Shown: positions 32,200 to 39,697, counted from the stretch's first letter. The stretch is 64,000 nt of DNA from Aldehydirespirator sp028819505 (GCA_965207755.1 OZ242297.1:372001-436000), one strand, 5' to 3'. Numbers and translations: made by a program. Notes: a model not told the origin generated them from the letters alone.

Positions 32200-32414
32200 G
32201 GGCGGCCGGCGTGCTCGCAGCCTGCGGTGGTCTCGCCGCGGGCGCAGGTGTCGGCGTCCGGGCCGCCGTGGAGGTAGTCGGCTCCGGAGCCGCCGTAGAG
32301 GGCGTCGTCGCCCGATCCGCCGTAGACGCGGTCCGCTTGGTCGCCGCCGCGCAGCTTGTCGTCGTCCGGGCCGCCCGAGACGTGCGGGTGCCTGGAACAG
32401 GCCACTATTCGCAT
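32196..32414 (-). CDS. Small RTX-repeat (calcium-binding) protein or remnant
   Basis: A 72-residue frame with tandem nonapeptides GGDQADRVYGGSGDDALY then GGSGADYLHGGPDADTC, matching the GGxGxDxLx calcium-binding repeat of RTX proteins. It opens with ATG 32414 but has no signal peptide or secretion signal, and real RTX proteins are far longer. It is therefore either a mini-protein or the tail of a lost gene. It overlaps the RDD gene by 4 bases. Confidence 0.5.
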   Translation of the reverse strand: MRIVACSRHPHVSGGPDDDKLRGGDQADRVYGGSGDDALYGGSGADYLHGGPDADTCARGETTAGCEHAGRP

Positions 32415-32593
32415 CGTATGTCCTCGTTGCAGCAGGATTCAAGAGCCCGGCCGGCAGCGCATGAGGAGGCGAGGGTCGCGTCGCTGGCATCTCGACAGCA
32501 GAGAATGCCTCGCGGCGCTCTGCTGCACTCGTAGCCGCCCGTCGCGCTCAGCCGTTCAGTCCCAGGCGTTGCGACCCCGCCCGGGCGGTGAAC

Positions 32594-33349
32594 TCAGGTC
32601 CGCAGGCAGGCGCGGACGGCTTCAAGCTCCGAATCCTCCATGCCCGCGGCGGCCAGGTATCCCGCCGCTCCGCCCCAGCGGTCGTGCAGGCCCTCCAGGG
32701 TGGCCGCCATCACCGCGGGACGGGCCTCCCACAACGGCGCGAACCCGGCCGGGTCGAGGCCGTAGTCCTCGAGCACGGGGACCAGCGACCGGGCCTCGGT
32801 CTGGTCGTGGTGGAGGCTGGGACGCCGCTCCGACGACAGCGCGTAGTCGGCCACGATGTGATCGGCCGCGACCCCGGCGAGGTCCAGCAGGAGCATGGAG
32901 GCCACACCGGTGCGGTCCTTGCCCGCGGTGCAGTGGACGACGGTGGGCTCGCCTCGCCCCACCTGCCGGACGATGCGCGCCCAGGACGGGCCGAAGTTCT
33001 GCAGCATGCGCAGGTAGCCCGCCACCATCTCGGCCTCGCCGTAGGACTCGATCTCGCCGTCGACGATGCGCTCGTAGACGGTCCGGGCCTGCGGCGTCCG
33101 GTCGCTCGTCATCGACAGCCTCACGTAGCAGGCCCCCGCCGGCAGCCGGTCGGGGAAGTCGGCCGCCTCAGTCTCAGAACGCAGGTCGAACACGTGGCGG
33201 ATGCCGATCTTCTCCAGGCGGCGCAGGTCGGCGTCGCTGAGCGTGCAGAGCCGGTCGGCTCGGTACACCAGGCCCGACCGCGTCGACCCCCCGCCGGCGA
33301 CGGGCAGGCCGCCGAGGTCGCGGAAGTTGCTGGGACCGTCGAGGTCCAC
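32594..33349 (-). CDS. Tyrosine-type protein phosphatase (PTP/DSP-like)
   Basis: A 251-residue phosphatase of the actinobacterial PtpB/Tyr_phosphatase3 type. The active-site loop is VVHCTAGKDRTGVASMLLLD, with Cys nucleophile and Arg. The N-terminal NFRDLGGLPV and YRADRLCTLSDADLRRLEKI blocks also fit. It would dephosphorylate proteins or phosphoinositides in the cytoplasm. GTG 33349 is taken as start, because upstream the open frame only translates the dispersed repeat (ARAARERSEQERE). It lies between rplL and rpoB, an unusual place. Confidence 0.85.
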   Translation of the reverse strand: MDLDGPSNFRDLGGLPVAGGGSTRSGLVYRADRLCTLSDADLRRLEKIGIRHVFDLRSETEAADFPDRLPAGACYVRLSMTSDRTPQARTVYERIVDGEIESYGEAEMVAGYLRMLQNFGPSWARIVRQVGRGEPTVVHCTAGKDRTGVASMLLLDLAGVAADHIVADYALSSERRPSLHHDQTEARSLVPVLEDYGLDPAGFAPLWEARPAVMAATLEGLHDRWGGAAGYLAAAGMEDSELEAVRACLRT

Positions 33350-33380
33350 CCGCCGAGCCCCACCTGGACCGGCGGTCTGT

Positions 33381-33523
33381 ACGCTCGGCCTCTGGTTCCC
33401 GCTCTTGTTCGCTGCGCTCACGGGCCGCTCGGGCCACGGCCTCGCACGCTCGGCCTCTGGTTCCCGCTCTTGTTCGCTGCGCTCACGGGCCGCTCGGGCC
33501 ACGGCCTCGCACGCTCGGCCTCA
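33381..33523 (-). repeat. Dispersed repeat B, copies 2 and 3 in tandem
   Basis: Two 65-base units, 33381-33445 and 33446-33510, followed by 13 bases of a third. Each holds the repeat core (GCTCTTGTTCGCTGCGCTCA, then CGGGCCGCTCGGGCCACGGC on this strand). They fill the gap between rplL and the phosphatase. The frame through them encodes ARAARERSEQER, which should not be annotated as protein. Confidence 0.85.
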
Positions 33524-33546
33524 GGGGTTTCAGACCAGCTCCGGCC

Positions 33547-33930
33547 TCAGACCAGCTCCACCTCGGCGCCGACCGCCTCCAGCGCCGCCTTGGCCTTGTC
33601 GGCGTCCTCCTTGTTGAGACCCTCCAGCACGGGCTTGGGGTGGTTGTCGACCAGTTCCTTGGCCTCCTTGAGCCCGAGGGAGGTGAGGCTGCGCACCTCC
33701 TTGATCACCTGGATCTTCTTGTCGCCCACCCCCGTGAGCACGACGTTGAAGGAGTCCTTGGCCTCCTCGTCCTCAACGCCCGCATCGCCGGCCGCAGGAG
33801 CCGCGACCGCGACCGCGGCGGGCGCGGCAGCCTTCACATCGAAGCGCTCCTCGAACTCCTTGAGCAACTCGCTCAGTTCGAGCACTGTCATCTGTGAGAT
33901 CGAGTCGAGGATCTCTTCCCTGGTTGCCAT
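33547..33930 (-). CDS. rplL: 50S ribosomal protein L7/L12
   Basis: A 127-residue L12 with N-terminal dimer domain MATREEILDSISQMTVLELS, an Ala-rich hinge (about 33-50) and the C-terminal factor-binding domain FNVVLTGVGDKKIQVIKEVR ... LGLKEAKELVDNHPKPVLEG. It recruits elongation factors to the stalk. It starts 2 bases after the rplJ stop. The last bases are partly duplicated just downstream (CAGACCAGCTCC occurs twice). Confidence 0.97.
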   Translation of the reverse strand: MATREEILDSISQMTVLELSELLKEFEERFDVKAAAPAAVAVAAPAAGDAGVEDEEAKDSFNVVLTGVGDKKIQVIKEVRSLTSLGLKEAKELVDNHPKPVLEGLNKEDADKAKAALEAVGAEVELV

Positions 33931-33932
33931 GT

Positions 33933-34640
33933 TCAGGCCTCCTGTTCTCCGGATGGTCGGTCTGTGTCGGATGTCGGGTCCGCGCCGGACGCCGGGTCTG
34001 TGTCGGATGTCGGGTTCGTGTCGGATGTCGGGTCTGTGTCGGATGTCGGGTCTGTGTCGGATGTCGGGTCCGTGCCGGGTGCTTGTTCCGTTTCGCCGGA
34101 CGGGCCGCCCGCGTCGATGAGGGCTTGGAGTCCGTAGGCGAAGTTGCGGGGCAGGGCCTGCAACAGCCCGGCGAGCTTCACCAGCGGCGCGCCGAACGCT
34201 CCGACGAGGTGTGCGAGCAGCAGGTCGCGGGAGGGAAGGTCGGCCAGCGCCATCAAGTCTTCGGCGCTGAGCACCTTGTCGCCCAGCACCCCTCCCTTGA
34301 GCACGAGGGCGCGGTTGGAGCGCGAGAAGTCCCGCAGGGCCTTGGCGACCGCGGCCGCGTCGCCTGCGGTCCCGTCGTCGCCGGCGCTCACGAAAGCGAT
34401 CGCGGTGGGGCCGGTGAGCAGGTGGGCCACATCGACGCCCAGCTCGGCGGTGGCCAGGCGGACCATCGTGTTCTTGTAGACCGTGTACTCCCCGCCGGCG
34501 GCTCGCAGCGACCGGCGCAACTCGGCCATCTCGCCGACGTTCAGCCCGCGGTACCCGGTCAGCAGGGCCGCGTCGCTGGCCGCCAGCCGGTCGCGCACTT
34601 CGGCGACGACCGCCGCCTTCTCGGGCCTGGGGACTCTCAT
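33933..34640 (-). CDS. rplJ: 50S ribosomal protein L10 with a repeat-rich C-terminal tail
   Basis: A 235-residue L10. The first about 175 residues are ordinary: MRVPRPEKAAVVAEVRDRLA, LLTGYRGLNVGEMAELRRSL, YTVYKNTMVRLA and the C-terminal helix that holds L12 dimers. It then gains a Gly/Asp/Thr/Ser tail of about 55 residues with roughly eight copies of a six-residue unit (DTDPTS). L10 in most bacteria ends at 165-180 residues. The tail follows the L12-binding helix and would extend from the stalk base. rplJ and rplL are 2 bases apart and should be translated together. Confidence 0.95.
   Translation of the reverse strand: MRVPRPEKAAVVAEVRDRLAASDAALLTGYRGLNVGEMAELRRSLRAAGGEYTVYKNTMVRLATAELGVDVAHLLTGPTAIAFVSAGDDGTAGDAAAVAKALRDFSRSNRALVLKGGVLGDKVLSAEDLMALADLPSRDLLLAHLVGAFGAPLVKLAGLLQALPRNFAYGLQALIDAGGPSGETEQAPGTDPTSDTDPTSDTDPTSDTNPTSDTDPASGADPTSDTDRPSGEQEA
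33955..34080 (-). repeat. 18-base tandem repeat inside rplJ
   Basis: Units of 18 bases such as GGGTCTGTGTCGGATGTC recur head to tail about seven times, in frame, with a few point changes (CGCGCCGGACGCC in one). They encode the DTDPTS tail of L10. The high identity between units suggests recent expansion and possible length variation among strains. Confidence 0.9.
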
Positions 34641-34744
34641 GGGGTGCCTTCCTCGTCCGGCGGGCCTGCCGGCCCATTGGTGCTCCCCGCGGAGCGCACC
34701 GGATGTCTCAGGTGAGCGCGTCGAAGTTCACCGATGCTACCGGC

Positions 34745-35443
34745 CTAGTCGGCAGCTCCAACGCCGGCGGGGTCGATCCGGACGCCGGGACCCATCGAGG
34801 AGCTGAGCACCATCTTCTTCACGTACTTGCCCTTGGCCGCGGCCGGCTTGGCCCTATGGAGCTCGGCCACGACGGCCCGGAGGTTCTTGAGCAGGTCCTC
34901 CTCCTCGAACGACGCCCGGCCGATGGGCACGTGCACGTTGGCGAACCGGTCCGTGCGGTACTCGACCTTGCCCCCCTTGAACTCCTCGACGGTGCGGGCC
35001 ACATCGGTGGTGACGGTCCCGGTCTTGGGGTTGGGCATCAGGCCGCGTGGACCGAGGATCCGGCCGAGCTTGCCGACCACCGGCATCATGTCGGGCGTGG
35101 CGATGGCCACGTCGAAGTCGGTCATGCCCCCCGACACCTGCTCGGCCAGGTCGTCGGATCCCACGAAGTCGGCGCCGGCCTCGCGGGCCGTGGTCGCGGA
35201 CTCGCCCTGCGCGAACACCGCGACCCGGACCTCCTTGCCGGTGCCCGACGGCAGCGACACCGTGCCCCGCAGCATCTGGTCGGCCTTGCGGGGGTCGACT
35301 CCGAGCCGCACGACCACGTCGACGCTCTCGTCGAACCGCCTGGTGGCCAGGCTCTTCACCAGATTCACCGCGTCGGCGTCGCTGTGGAGGCGCAGCCGGT
35401 CGAAGCTCTTGGACGCCTCGACGTGCTTCTTGCCCTTGGCCAT
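34745..35443 (-). CDS. rplA: 50S ribosomal protein L1
   Basis: A 232-residue L1, normal length, with MAKGKKHVEASKSFDRLRLH at the N-terminus, GRILGPRGLMPNPKTGTVT as the rRNA-binding loop and VEEFKGGKVEYRTDR. L1 forms the mobile stalk near the ribosomal E site and commonly represses its own operon by binding mRNA. It follows rplK by 34 bases. The 104 bases between rplA and rplJ are where an L10 leader would be expected; I could not confirm a structure. Confidence 0.97.
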   Translation of the reverse strand: MAKGKKHVEASKSFDRLRLHSDADAVNLVKSLATRRFDESVDVVVRLGVDPRKADQMLRGTVSLPSGTGKEVRVAVFAQGESATTAREAGADFVGSDDLAEQVSGGMTDFDVAIATPDMMPVVGKLGRILGPRGLMPNPKTGTVTTDVARTVEEFKGGKVEYRTDRFANVHVPIGRASFEEEDLLKNLRAVVAELHRAKPAAAKGKYVKKMVLSSSMGPGVRIDPAGVGAAD

Positions 35444-35477
35444 GGTCGCTCCCGGTGTCTGGTGGTCCGCTCGGCCT

Positions 35478-35903
35478 CTAGGCGACGGTGACGCCCATCG
35501 AGCGGGCGGTGCCCTCGATCTGCGCCTTGGCCGCCTCCAAGTCGTTGGCGTTGAGGTCGGGCATCTTGATCCCGGCGATCTCCGTCAGCTGGGCGTCGGT
35601 GATGGTGCCGACGGTCTCGCGGCCCGGGGTCTCCGCCGCCTTCTCGAGGCCGGCCGCCGAGCGGATCAGGAACGAGGTGGGCGGCGTCTTGGTGACGAAC
35701 GTGAACGACCGGTCCTCGTAGATCGTTATCTCCGCCGGGACGATCTGGCCCCGCATGTGGTCGGTGCGAGCGTTGTAATCCTTGCAGAAGTCCATGATGG
35801 CCACGCCGTGGGGGCCCAGCGCGGTGCCCACCGGCGGAGCTGGCGTCGCCTGACCCGCGGGGATCTGGATCTTCACTAGGGCTGCGACCTGCTTGCGTGC
35901 CAT
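35478..35903 (-). CDS. rplK: 50S ribosomal protein L11
   Basis: A 141-residue L11 of standard length. MARKQVAALVKIQIPAGQAT ... PPVGTALGPHGVAIMDFCKD is the N-terminal domain that contacts elongation factors and thiopeptide antibiotics, and TVGTITDAQLTEIAGIKMPD is in the rRNA-binding C-terminal domain. First gene of the rplKA pair, 115 bases after nusG. Confidence 0.97.
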   Translation of the reverse strand: MARKQVAALVKIQIPAGQATPAPPVGTALGPHGVAIMDFCKDYNARTDHMRGQIVPAEITIYEDRSFTFVTKTPPTSFLIRSAAGLEKAAETPGRETVGTITDAQLTEIAGIKMPDLNANDLEAAKAQIEGTARSMGVTVA

Positions 35904-36018
35904 CCGGACTCTCTTCGGGCGGTGGGAACTGGCGGGGAGAGCGGCAGACCGCGCTCCGGTCGGGGCAGTGTGGCGGGATCGGCCGCGGGCGGCAACCCGC
36001 CAATGCCCTCGAGGCTGA

Positions 36019-36669
36019 CTAGAGGCGGGCCACCTGGGCGAACTCGAGCTCGACCGGCGTCTCCCGGCCGAAGATGTTCACGAGCACCTTGACCTTGAGT
36101 TGGTCCTCGTTGATCTCGATGATCTCGCCGGAGAAGTCGGCGAAGGGGCCGTCCTTGACGCGGACGGTCTCGCCCATGCCGTACTCGAACATCGGCTTGG
36201 CCCGCTTGGACGCCTCCCGGGATCGGTCGGCCTCCACGCCGAGGAAGGCTTCGACGTCGCGGCGGCGCAGGGGCGACGGGGCGCCGCCCTGGTTCACGAA
36301 GCCGGTGACGTTGGGCGTGTCGCGAATGACCGGCCACACCTCCTCGTCGAGTTCGCAGCGCACGAACACGTATCCGGGGAACAGCCGCTTCGAGGAGATC
36401 ACCTTCTTGCCGTTCTTGAACTCCGGCACGTCGCGCCGAGGGATGACCACCTCGTGGATGCGGCCCTCCATGTTCATCGACGCGGTGCGGGCCTCGAGGT
36501 TCTGCTTGACCTTCTTCTCGTAGCCGGACTGGGTGTGCACCACAAACCACCTGCCCGGCTTGTCGTAGGGGCTGACGGGCTCGGCGGACTCGCTGGCGGA
36601 GTCCGCCTCGTCGAACAGGTCGTCCTCGGTGATGACGGCGGCGGACGGGGAGACGGGTGCATCGGACAT
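36019..36669 (-). CDS. nusG: Transcription elongation/antitermination factor NusG
   Basis: A 216-residue NusG: an acidic N-terminal extension (about 1-37, typical of actinobacteria), the NGN domain from PGRWFVVHTQSGYEKKVKQN to GYVFVRCELDEEVWPVIRDT, and a KOW domain with GMGETVRVKDGPFADFSGEI. It binds the RNA polymerase clamp and can couple to the ribosome or Rho. It begins 9 bases after secE. Confidence 0.96.
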   Translation of the reverse strand: MSDAPVSPSAAVITEDDLFDEADSASESAEPVSPYDKPGRWFVVHTQSGYEKKVKQNLEARTASMNMEGRIHEVVIPRRDVPEFKNGKKVISSKRLFPGYVFVRCELDEEVWPVIRDTPNVTGFVNQGGAPSPLRRRDVEAFLGVEADRSREASKRAKPMFEYGMGETVRVKDGPFADFSGEIIEINEDQLKVKVLVNIFGRETPVELEFAQVARL

Positions 36670-36678
36670 GGGGGTACC

Positions 36679-36975
36679 TCAGGATTCGAAGAGCTCGAGT
36701 ATGAAGGTCGAGAAGACCCAGTCGAGCCCGTAGATCATGGCGGTGAGCACTATGACGGTGACAAGGACCACGATCGAGTAGTTGACGGTCTCGGCCCGGC
36801 TGGGCCAGGCCACCTTGCGGAGCTCGCCCCGGACCTCGCGCAGGAACTGGCCCGGCGAGGTGCGCTCCGCGGGAGGCGTCGAGGCGCCGCGATTGCGGGT
36901 CCTCACCGGCGCGCCCTCGGCGTCTATCTCGCCCTGCCGTTGAAGCAGCCGCTTCTGCTGACGGTTCATCGCCAT
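36679..36975 (-). CDS. secE: Preprotein translocase subunit SecE
   Basis: A 98-residue SecE with a basic cytoplasmic N-terminal extension, the amphipathic helix QFLREVRGELRKVAWPSRAE and a single membrane helix, YSIVVLVTVIVLTAMIYGL. It clamps SecY in the inner membrane. It lies immediately after tRNA-Trp, the usual tRNA-Trp/secE/nusG order. ATG 36975 is chosen. Confidence 0.95.
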   Translation of the reverse strand: MAMNRQQKRLLQRQGEIDAEGAPVRTRNRGASTPPAERTSPGQFLREVRGELRKVAWPSRAETVNYSIVVLVTVIVLTAMIYGLDWVFSTFILELFES

Positions 36976-37032
36976 TTGTGGAAGTCACCTCGTGCGGGTT
37001 GCGGCGCCGTTGGGGTGGCCGTCGTCAATTTG

Positions 37033-37105
37033 CAGGGGCGGAGGGACTCGAACCCCCAACCGCCGGTTTTGGAGACCGGTGCTCTGCCAATTGAGCCACG
37101 CCCCT
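37033..37105 (-). tRNA. tRNA-Trp (anticodon CCA)
   Basis: A 73-base cloverleaf on the minus strand. The acceptor AGGGGCG (37105-37099) pairs with CGCCCCT (37040-37034), the D arm contains GGCTCAATTGGCAGAGC, the anticodon loop is CTCCAAA with CCA, and the T arm has GGTTCGAGTC. The discriminator is G and CCA is not encoded. Confidence 0.95.
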
Positions 37106-37150
37106 CAGCAGCCCCGAAAGGCTACCAGTGCAGGGCCGCGAACGGCTACG

Positions 37151-37187
37151 GGCTCTGCGGGGTGCGGGCCGGCGACGCCGCAGAGCC
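37151..37187 (-). terminator. Hairpin between the anti-sigma gene and tRNA-Trp
   Basis: GGCTCTGCGG (37151-37160) pairs perfectly with CCGCAGAGCC (37178-37187) over 10 bases with a 17-base loop. It lies after the anti-sigma stop on that strand. There is no T-run, so it could be a weak terminator or a processing signal before the tRNA. Confidence 0.45.
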
Positions 37188-37257
37188 CCGGAAGGCAGCC
37201 GGCAGGGCCGCGGACGGCTACGGGGGCGGGCCCGCCGGCGCGGCAGGCTCCTCGGAG

Positions 37258-37716
37258 TCAGGAGGCCAGTCGGGCGGCGCGGCGATGCCGGGCGGTGAAC
37301 GCAATGAGGCCCGCCGCGGCCGCGGCGCCGGCGGCGACGGTCGCGGCGACGCGGGGCCTGTTCTCCCAAGCCCCGCGATGCCCGTGCCGGTCGAGATGCA
37401 CCAGGATCCGCGACTCCAGCCGGGCGTCCTCCGGCACCGGACCCTCGCGCAGCAGGTGCATGGCGTCCATCAACCGCCGGTACCGCGACTGCTCCACCCG
37501 GCACCGCAGGCAGGACTCCAGGTGGGCGAGCTCCCCGGGTCCGAAGGCGTGGTCGCCGCCCGCGGCCGCCGCCAGCGCGTCGCTGACCGCCCCGCAGTCG
37601 CGGCGCGGGTGCGTCAGGGCGCCGCCTGCCGGGTCGGGAGGATCGGGCGCCGGCTCGGCGCCGGTGCGGGACTCGGCCAGGGCGTCGCCTGCCGGGTCGG
37701 GGGGCTCACTCGTCAC
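37258..37716 (-). CDS. Anti-sigma factor with zinc-binding ZAS motif and one membrane helix
   Basis: A 152-residue protein. The H-x3-C-x2-C motif is HLESCLRC (about 65-72) in an N-terminal cytoplasmic anti-sigma domain. RVAATVAAGAAAAAGLIAFT (about 122-141) is a membrane span, followed by a short basic tail. It overlaps the sigma gene by 11 bases. It would hold the ECF sigma factor inactive at the membrane, with release by a redox or envelope signal, because the ZAS Cys residues are often redox-sensitive. The start of the frame (GTG 37716) is supported by the overlap. Confidence 0.75.
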   Translation of the reverse strand: MTSEPPDPAGDALAESRTGAEPAPDPPDPAGGALTHPRRDCGAVSDALAAAAGGDHAFGPGELAHLESCLRCRVEQSRYRRLMDAMHLLREGPVPEDARLESRILVHLDRHGHRGAWENRPRVAATVAAGAAAAAGLIAFTARHRRAARLAS

Positions 37717-38356
37717 TAGCCGGTTCCTCTCCGGGGAGGGGGAGCACCTGCTCGCGCAGACGCCGGCGAGCCCGGTGCAGCCGCACCTTCGCGGCGGTCA
37801 CCGAGATGCCGAGCTCCTTGGCGATGGCCTCATGGGGAAGGTCGTACATGTCCCGCAGCACCACGACCGAGCGCAGCCGGGCCGGAAGCTCCCCGATGGC
37901 GGCGTCGAGGCTCTCGCGCAGGTCCGCCAAGTCGCCTTGAAGGACCGGGTCGTGGTCGGGCCGGGTGTCGATCACGTCGTCGTGAGCGCCGAGATGGTCG
38001 TGGCGGTGGCGCTGGCGACGGCTGAGGTGGGTGGTCGCGCAATTGGCCACGATGCGGTAGAGCCACGTGCTGAACAGCGCCTCGCCGCGGAAGCGGCCGA
38101 CGCTCTTGTAGGCCCTCAGGTACGCCTCTTGAACCACGTCTCGAGCATCCTCCGTACTGCCCGTGAGGCGCACGGCCAGCGCGTACGCGTCGGCGTGAGT
38201 GATGCGCACGAGCCGGTCGAACGCCTCCCGGTCGCCGGACTTGGCCGACTCGACGAGAGCGGCCATGTCCGTCGTGGATTGAGACTCGCGATCGCGGCCG
38301 ACGTTACGCGTCGGCTCCTCGACGGCTCGCAGGCGGCGCCGGGGCGAAGCGGTCAC
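37706..38356 (-). CDS. ECF-type RNA polymerase sigma factor
   Basis: A 216-residue sigma-70 family ECF factor. Region 2 is DREAFDRLVRITHADAYALA and DARDVVQEAYLRAYKSVGRF with FSTWLYRIVANCATTHLSRR; region 4 is LPARLRSVVVLRDMYDLPHE then AIAKELGISVTAAKVRLHRA. GTG 38356 is the start because GGGGAG lies 5 bases before it; the longer frame to 38422 only translates a tandem repeat and the end of tRNA-Met. It pairs with the overlapping anti-sigma gene. The location between tRNA-Met and tRNA-Trp is where rpmG is normally found. Confidence 0.85.
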   Translation of the reverse strand: MTASPRRRLRAVEEPTRNVGRDRESQSTTDMAALVESAKSGDREAFDRLVRITHADAYALAVRLTGSTEDARDVVQEAYLRAYKSVGRFRGEALFSTWLYRIVANCATTHLSRRQRHRHDHLGAHDDVIDTRPDHDPVLQGDLADLRESLDAAIGELPARLRSVVVLRDMYDLPHEAIAKELGISVTAAKVRLHRARRRLREQVLPLPGEEPASDE

Positions 38357-38375
38357 AACAGCTCCCCGGCGGCGG

Positions 38376-38464
38376 GCTGCATGCATCGACGGCGTGCCGC
38401 GCGGGATCGGCGCTGCATGCATCGACGGCGTGCCGCGCGGGATCGGCGCTGCATGTAGCGACGG
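38376..38464. repeat. 36-base tandem duplication abutting tRNA-Met
   Basis: 38376-38411 and 38412-38447 are identical 36-base units beginning GCTGCATGCATCGACGGCGT. A third, diverged start (38448-38464) runs into the 3' end of tRNA-Met, with CATCGACGG replaced by TAGCGACGG. The units lie between tRNA-Met and the sigma gene start. Confidence 0.9.
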
Positions 38465-38529
38465 ACAGACTCGAACTGTCGACCTCTCGATTATGAGTCG
38501 AGCGCTCTTGCCAACTGAGCTACGTCGCC
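38456..38529 (-). tRNA. tRNA-Met (anticodon CAT)
   Basis: A 74-base cloverleaf on the minus strand. The acceptor GGCGACG (38529-38523) pairs with CGTCGCT (38463-38457, one G-T pair), the D arm is GCTCAGTTGGCAAGAGC, the anticodon loop CTCATAA contains CAT, and the T arm has GACAGTTCGAGTCTGTC. The G at position 1 and its pairing suggest the elongator, not the initiator. The 3' CCA is not encoded. Confidence 0.93.
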
Positions 38530-38557
38530 GGGAAGGCCAGGACGGGCGCCTGCGCCG

Positions 38558-38630
38558 AGCTCCCTGTCAGAATCGAACTGACGACCTTCTCCTTACCATG
38601 GAGACGCTCTGCCGGCTGAGCTAAGGGAGC
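38558..38630 (-). tRNA. tRNA-Thr (anticodon GGT)
   Basis: A 73-base cloverleaf on the minus strand. The acceptor GCTCCCT (38630-38624) pairs with AGGGAGC (38565-38559), the D arm is GCTCAGCCGGCAGAGC, the anticodon loop is ATGGTAA with GGT between TCTCC and GGAGA, and the T arm has GTCAGTTCGATTCTGAC. The discriminator is T. It begins the usual Thr-Met-Trp tRNA set upstream of secE. Confidence 0.94.
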
Positions 38631-38657
38631 GTGCCGGCGCCGGGGCGCCGGTCAGCC

Positions 38658-38686
38658 ATGATGCCACAGCGCCCGGCCGTTCCCAA
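38658..38686 (-). promoter_or_regulatory. Possible promoter of the tRNA-Thr/tRNA-Met unit
   Basis: On the minus strand TTGGGA (38686-38681) and CATCAT (38663-38658) are 17 bases apart and lie about 28 bases before the tRNA-Thr start. The -35 is good and the -10 is only fair. Confidence 0.3.
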
Positions 38687-38704
38687 CTGCCGGGCATCGG
38701 GTCC

Positions 38705-39697
38705 TCAGGCAGCGAACTCGGCGACCTGGACCGGCCGGCGCCTCCCGGCGCTGGCCACCGCAGCTTGGAGCACCTCCGTCACCGCCAGCCCCGCGCGACC
38801 GTCGGTCTCGACGGGGGCGCCTCCCCGGACAGCGGCCGCGAACTCGGTGATCTGCTCGACGAGGGGTTCGTTGACGGCCAGATCCATCTCAGTGGGGACG
38901 GTCTCGCCCATGGCCTGAACCTGCAGGATGGCGCCGTCGCGGCGGTTGAATGCGGCCGCCGAGGTGCCGTACACGCCGACCTCGACCGAGCCCGGCGCGA
39001 AGTGAGTGGTGAGGAGCGTTCCGACCGCCCCCGACTCGAACTCGAACATGAGCCCGGTGGCGTGGTCCAGGGGTTGGCCGGGCAGGACGCTGCGGCTGAA
39101 CGCGCTGACCACCGCTACCGGACCGAGCAGGTAGTGGTAGGTGTCGATCATGTGAACGCCGAGCCCCGTCATCCCGCCAAGCGGGGTCTCGGTCCCGTCG
39201 GCCCGCCAGGTGGCCGGATAGCCGTGGGACACGTTGAACATGGACGAGGCCACCAGCACCGTTCCCAGCTCGCCGTCGTCGAGCATCCGGCGGATGCGGC
39301 GGTTCGCGGCCTGGCGGCGCCTCTGGTAGCCCACCATCAGCACGATCCCAGCCGCCTCGGCGGCGGCCACGGCCCGGCGCCCCTCCCCGGCGGTGAGCGT
39401 GAACGGCTTCTCGACCAGCACATGCTTGCCGGCCGCGGCGGCCTCGCAGACCTGGTCGGCGTGGACGCTGTGGGGTGTGGCCAGCATCACCGCGTCCACA
39501 TCGTCGGCTGCCAGCATCTCCTGCACCGAGCCCACCGCCCGGCAGCCGACCCGCTGGGCGAAGTCCTCCCGGGCGGCCGCAGTCCGGGCGTGGCACGCCA
39601 CGACCTCAGCCACGCCCGATCGCCCGGCCGCGGCCGCCAGCTCGCCTCCCCACCAGCCGAGCCCGACCAGCCCCAGCCGCACCGTCCTGTCGCTCAT
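38705..39697 (-). CDS. Gfo/Idh/MocA-family NAD(P)-dependent oxidoreductase
   Basis: A 330-residue enzyme. ATG 39697 follows AGGAGG at good distance. The Rossmann motif is VRLGLVGLGWWGGELAAAAG; the family motif is GKHVLVEKPFTLTAGE with the catalytic-type EKP; the C-terminal beta domain includes GGMTGLGVHMIDTYHYLLGP with the usual Asp/His. These enzymes oxidise or reduce sugars, inositols or related polyols and keto-acids. It is last in a run of minus-strand genes and differs from the second family member at 57.6 kb. Confidence 0.88.
   Translation of the reverse strand: MSDRTVRLGLVGLGWWGGELAAAAGRSGVAEVVACHARTAAAREDFAQRVGCRAVGSVQEMLAADDVDAVMLATPHSVHADQVCEAAAAGKHVLVEKPFTLTAGEGRRAVAAAEAAGIVLMVGYQRRRQAANRRIRRMLDDGELGTVLVASSMFNVSHGYPATWRADGTETPLGGMTGLGVHMIDTYHYLLGPVAVVSAFSRSVLPGQPLDHATGLMFEFESGAVGTLLTTHFAPGSVEVGVYGTSAAAFNRRDGAILQVQAMGETVPTEMDLAVNEPLVEQITEFAAAVRGGAPVETDGRAGLAVTEVLQAAVASAGRRRPVQVAEFAA

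Noticed and set aside
33350..33502. N-terminal extension of the tyrosine phosphatase
   Set aside because: The extension only translates dispersed repeat B, so the start was moved to GTG 33349.
33381..33523. Possible CRISPR array from 65-base tandem units
   Set aside because: The units are contiguous with no unique spacers and belong to dispersed repeat family B.
33955..34080. Possible CRISPR array in rplJ
   Set aside because: The 18-base units are in frame, contiguous and coding, so this is a tandem repeat in the L10 tail.
38357..38422. N-terminal extension of the sigma factor (MHAAPIPRGTPSMHAARRRG)
   Set aside because: It translates the 36-base tandem repeat. A good ribosome site supports the later GTG 38356.
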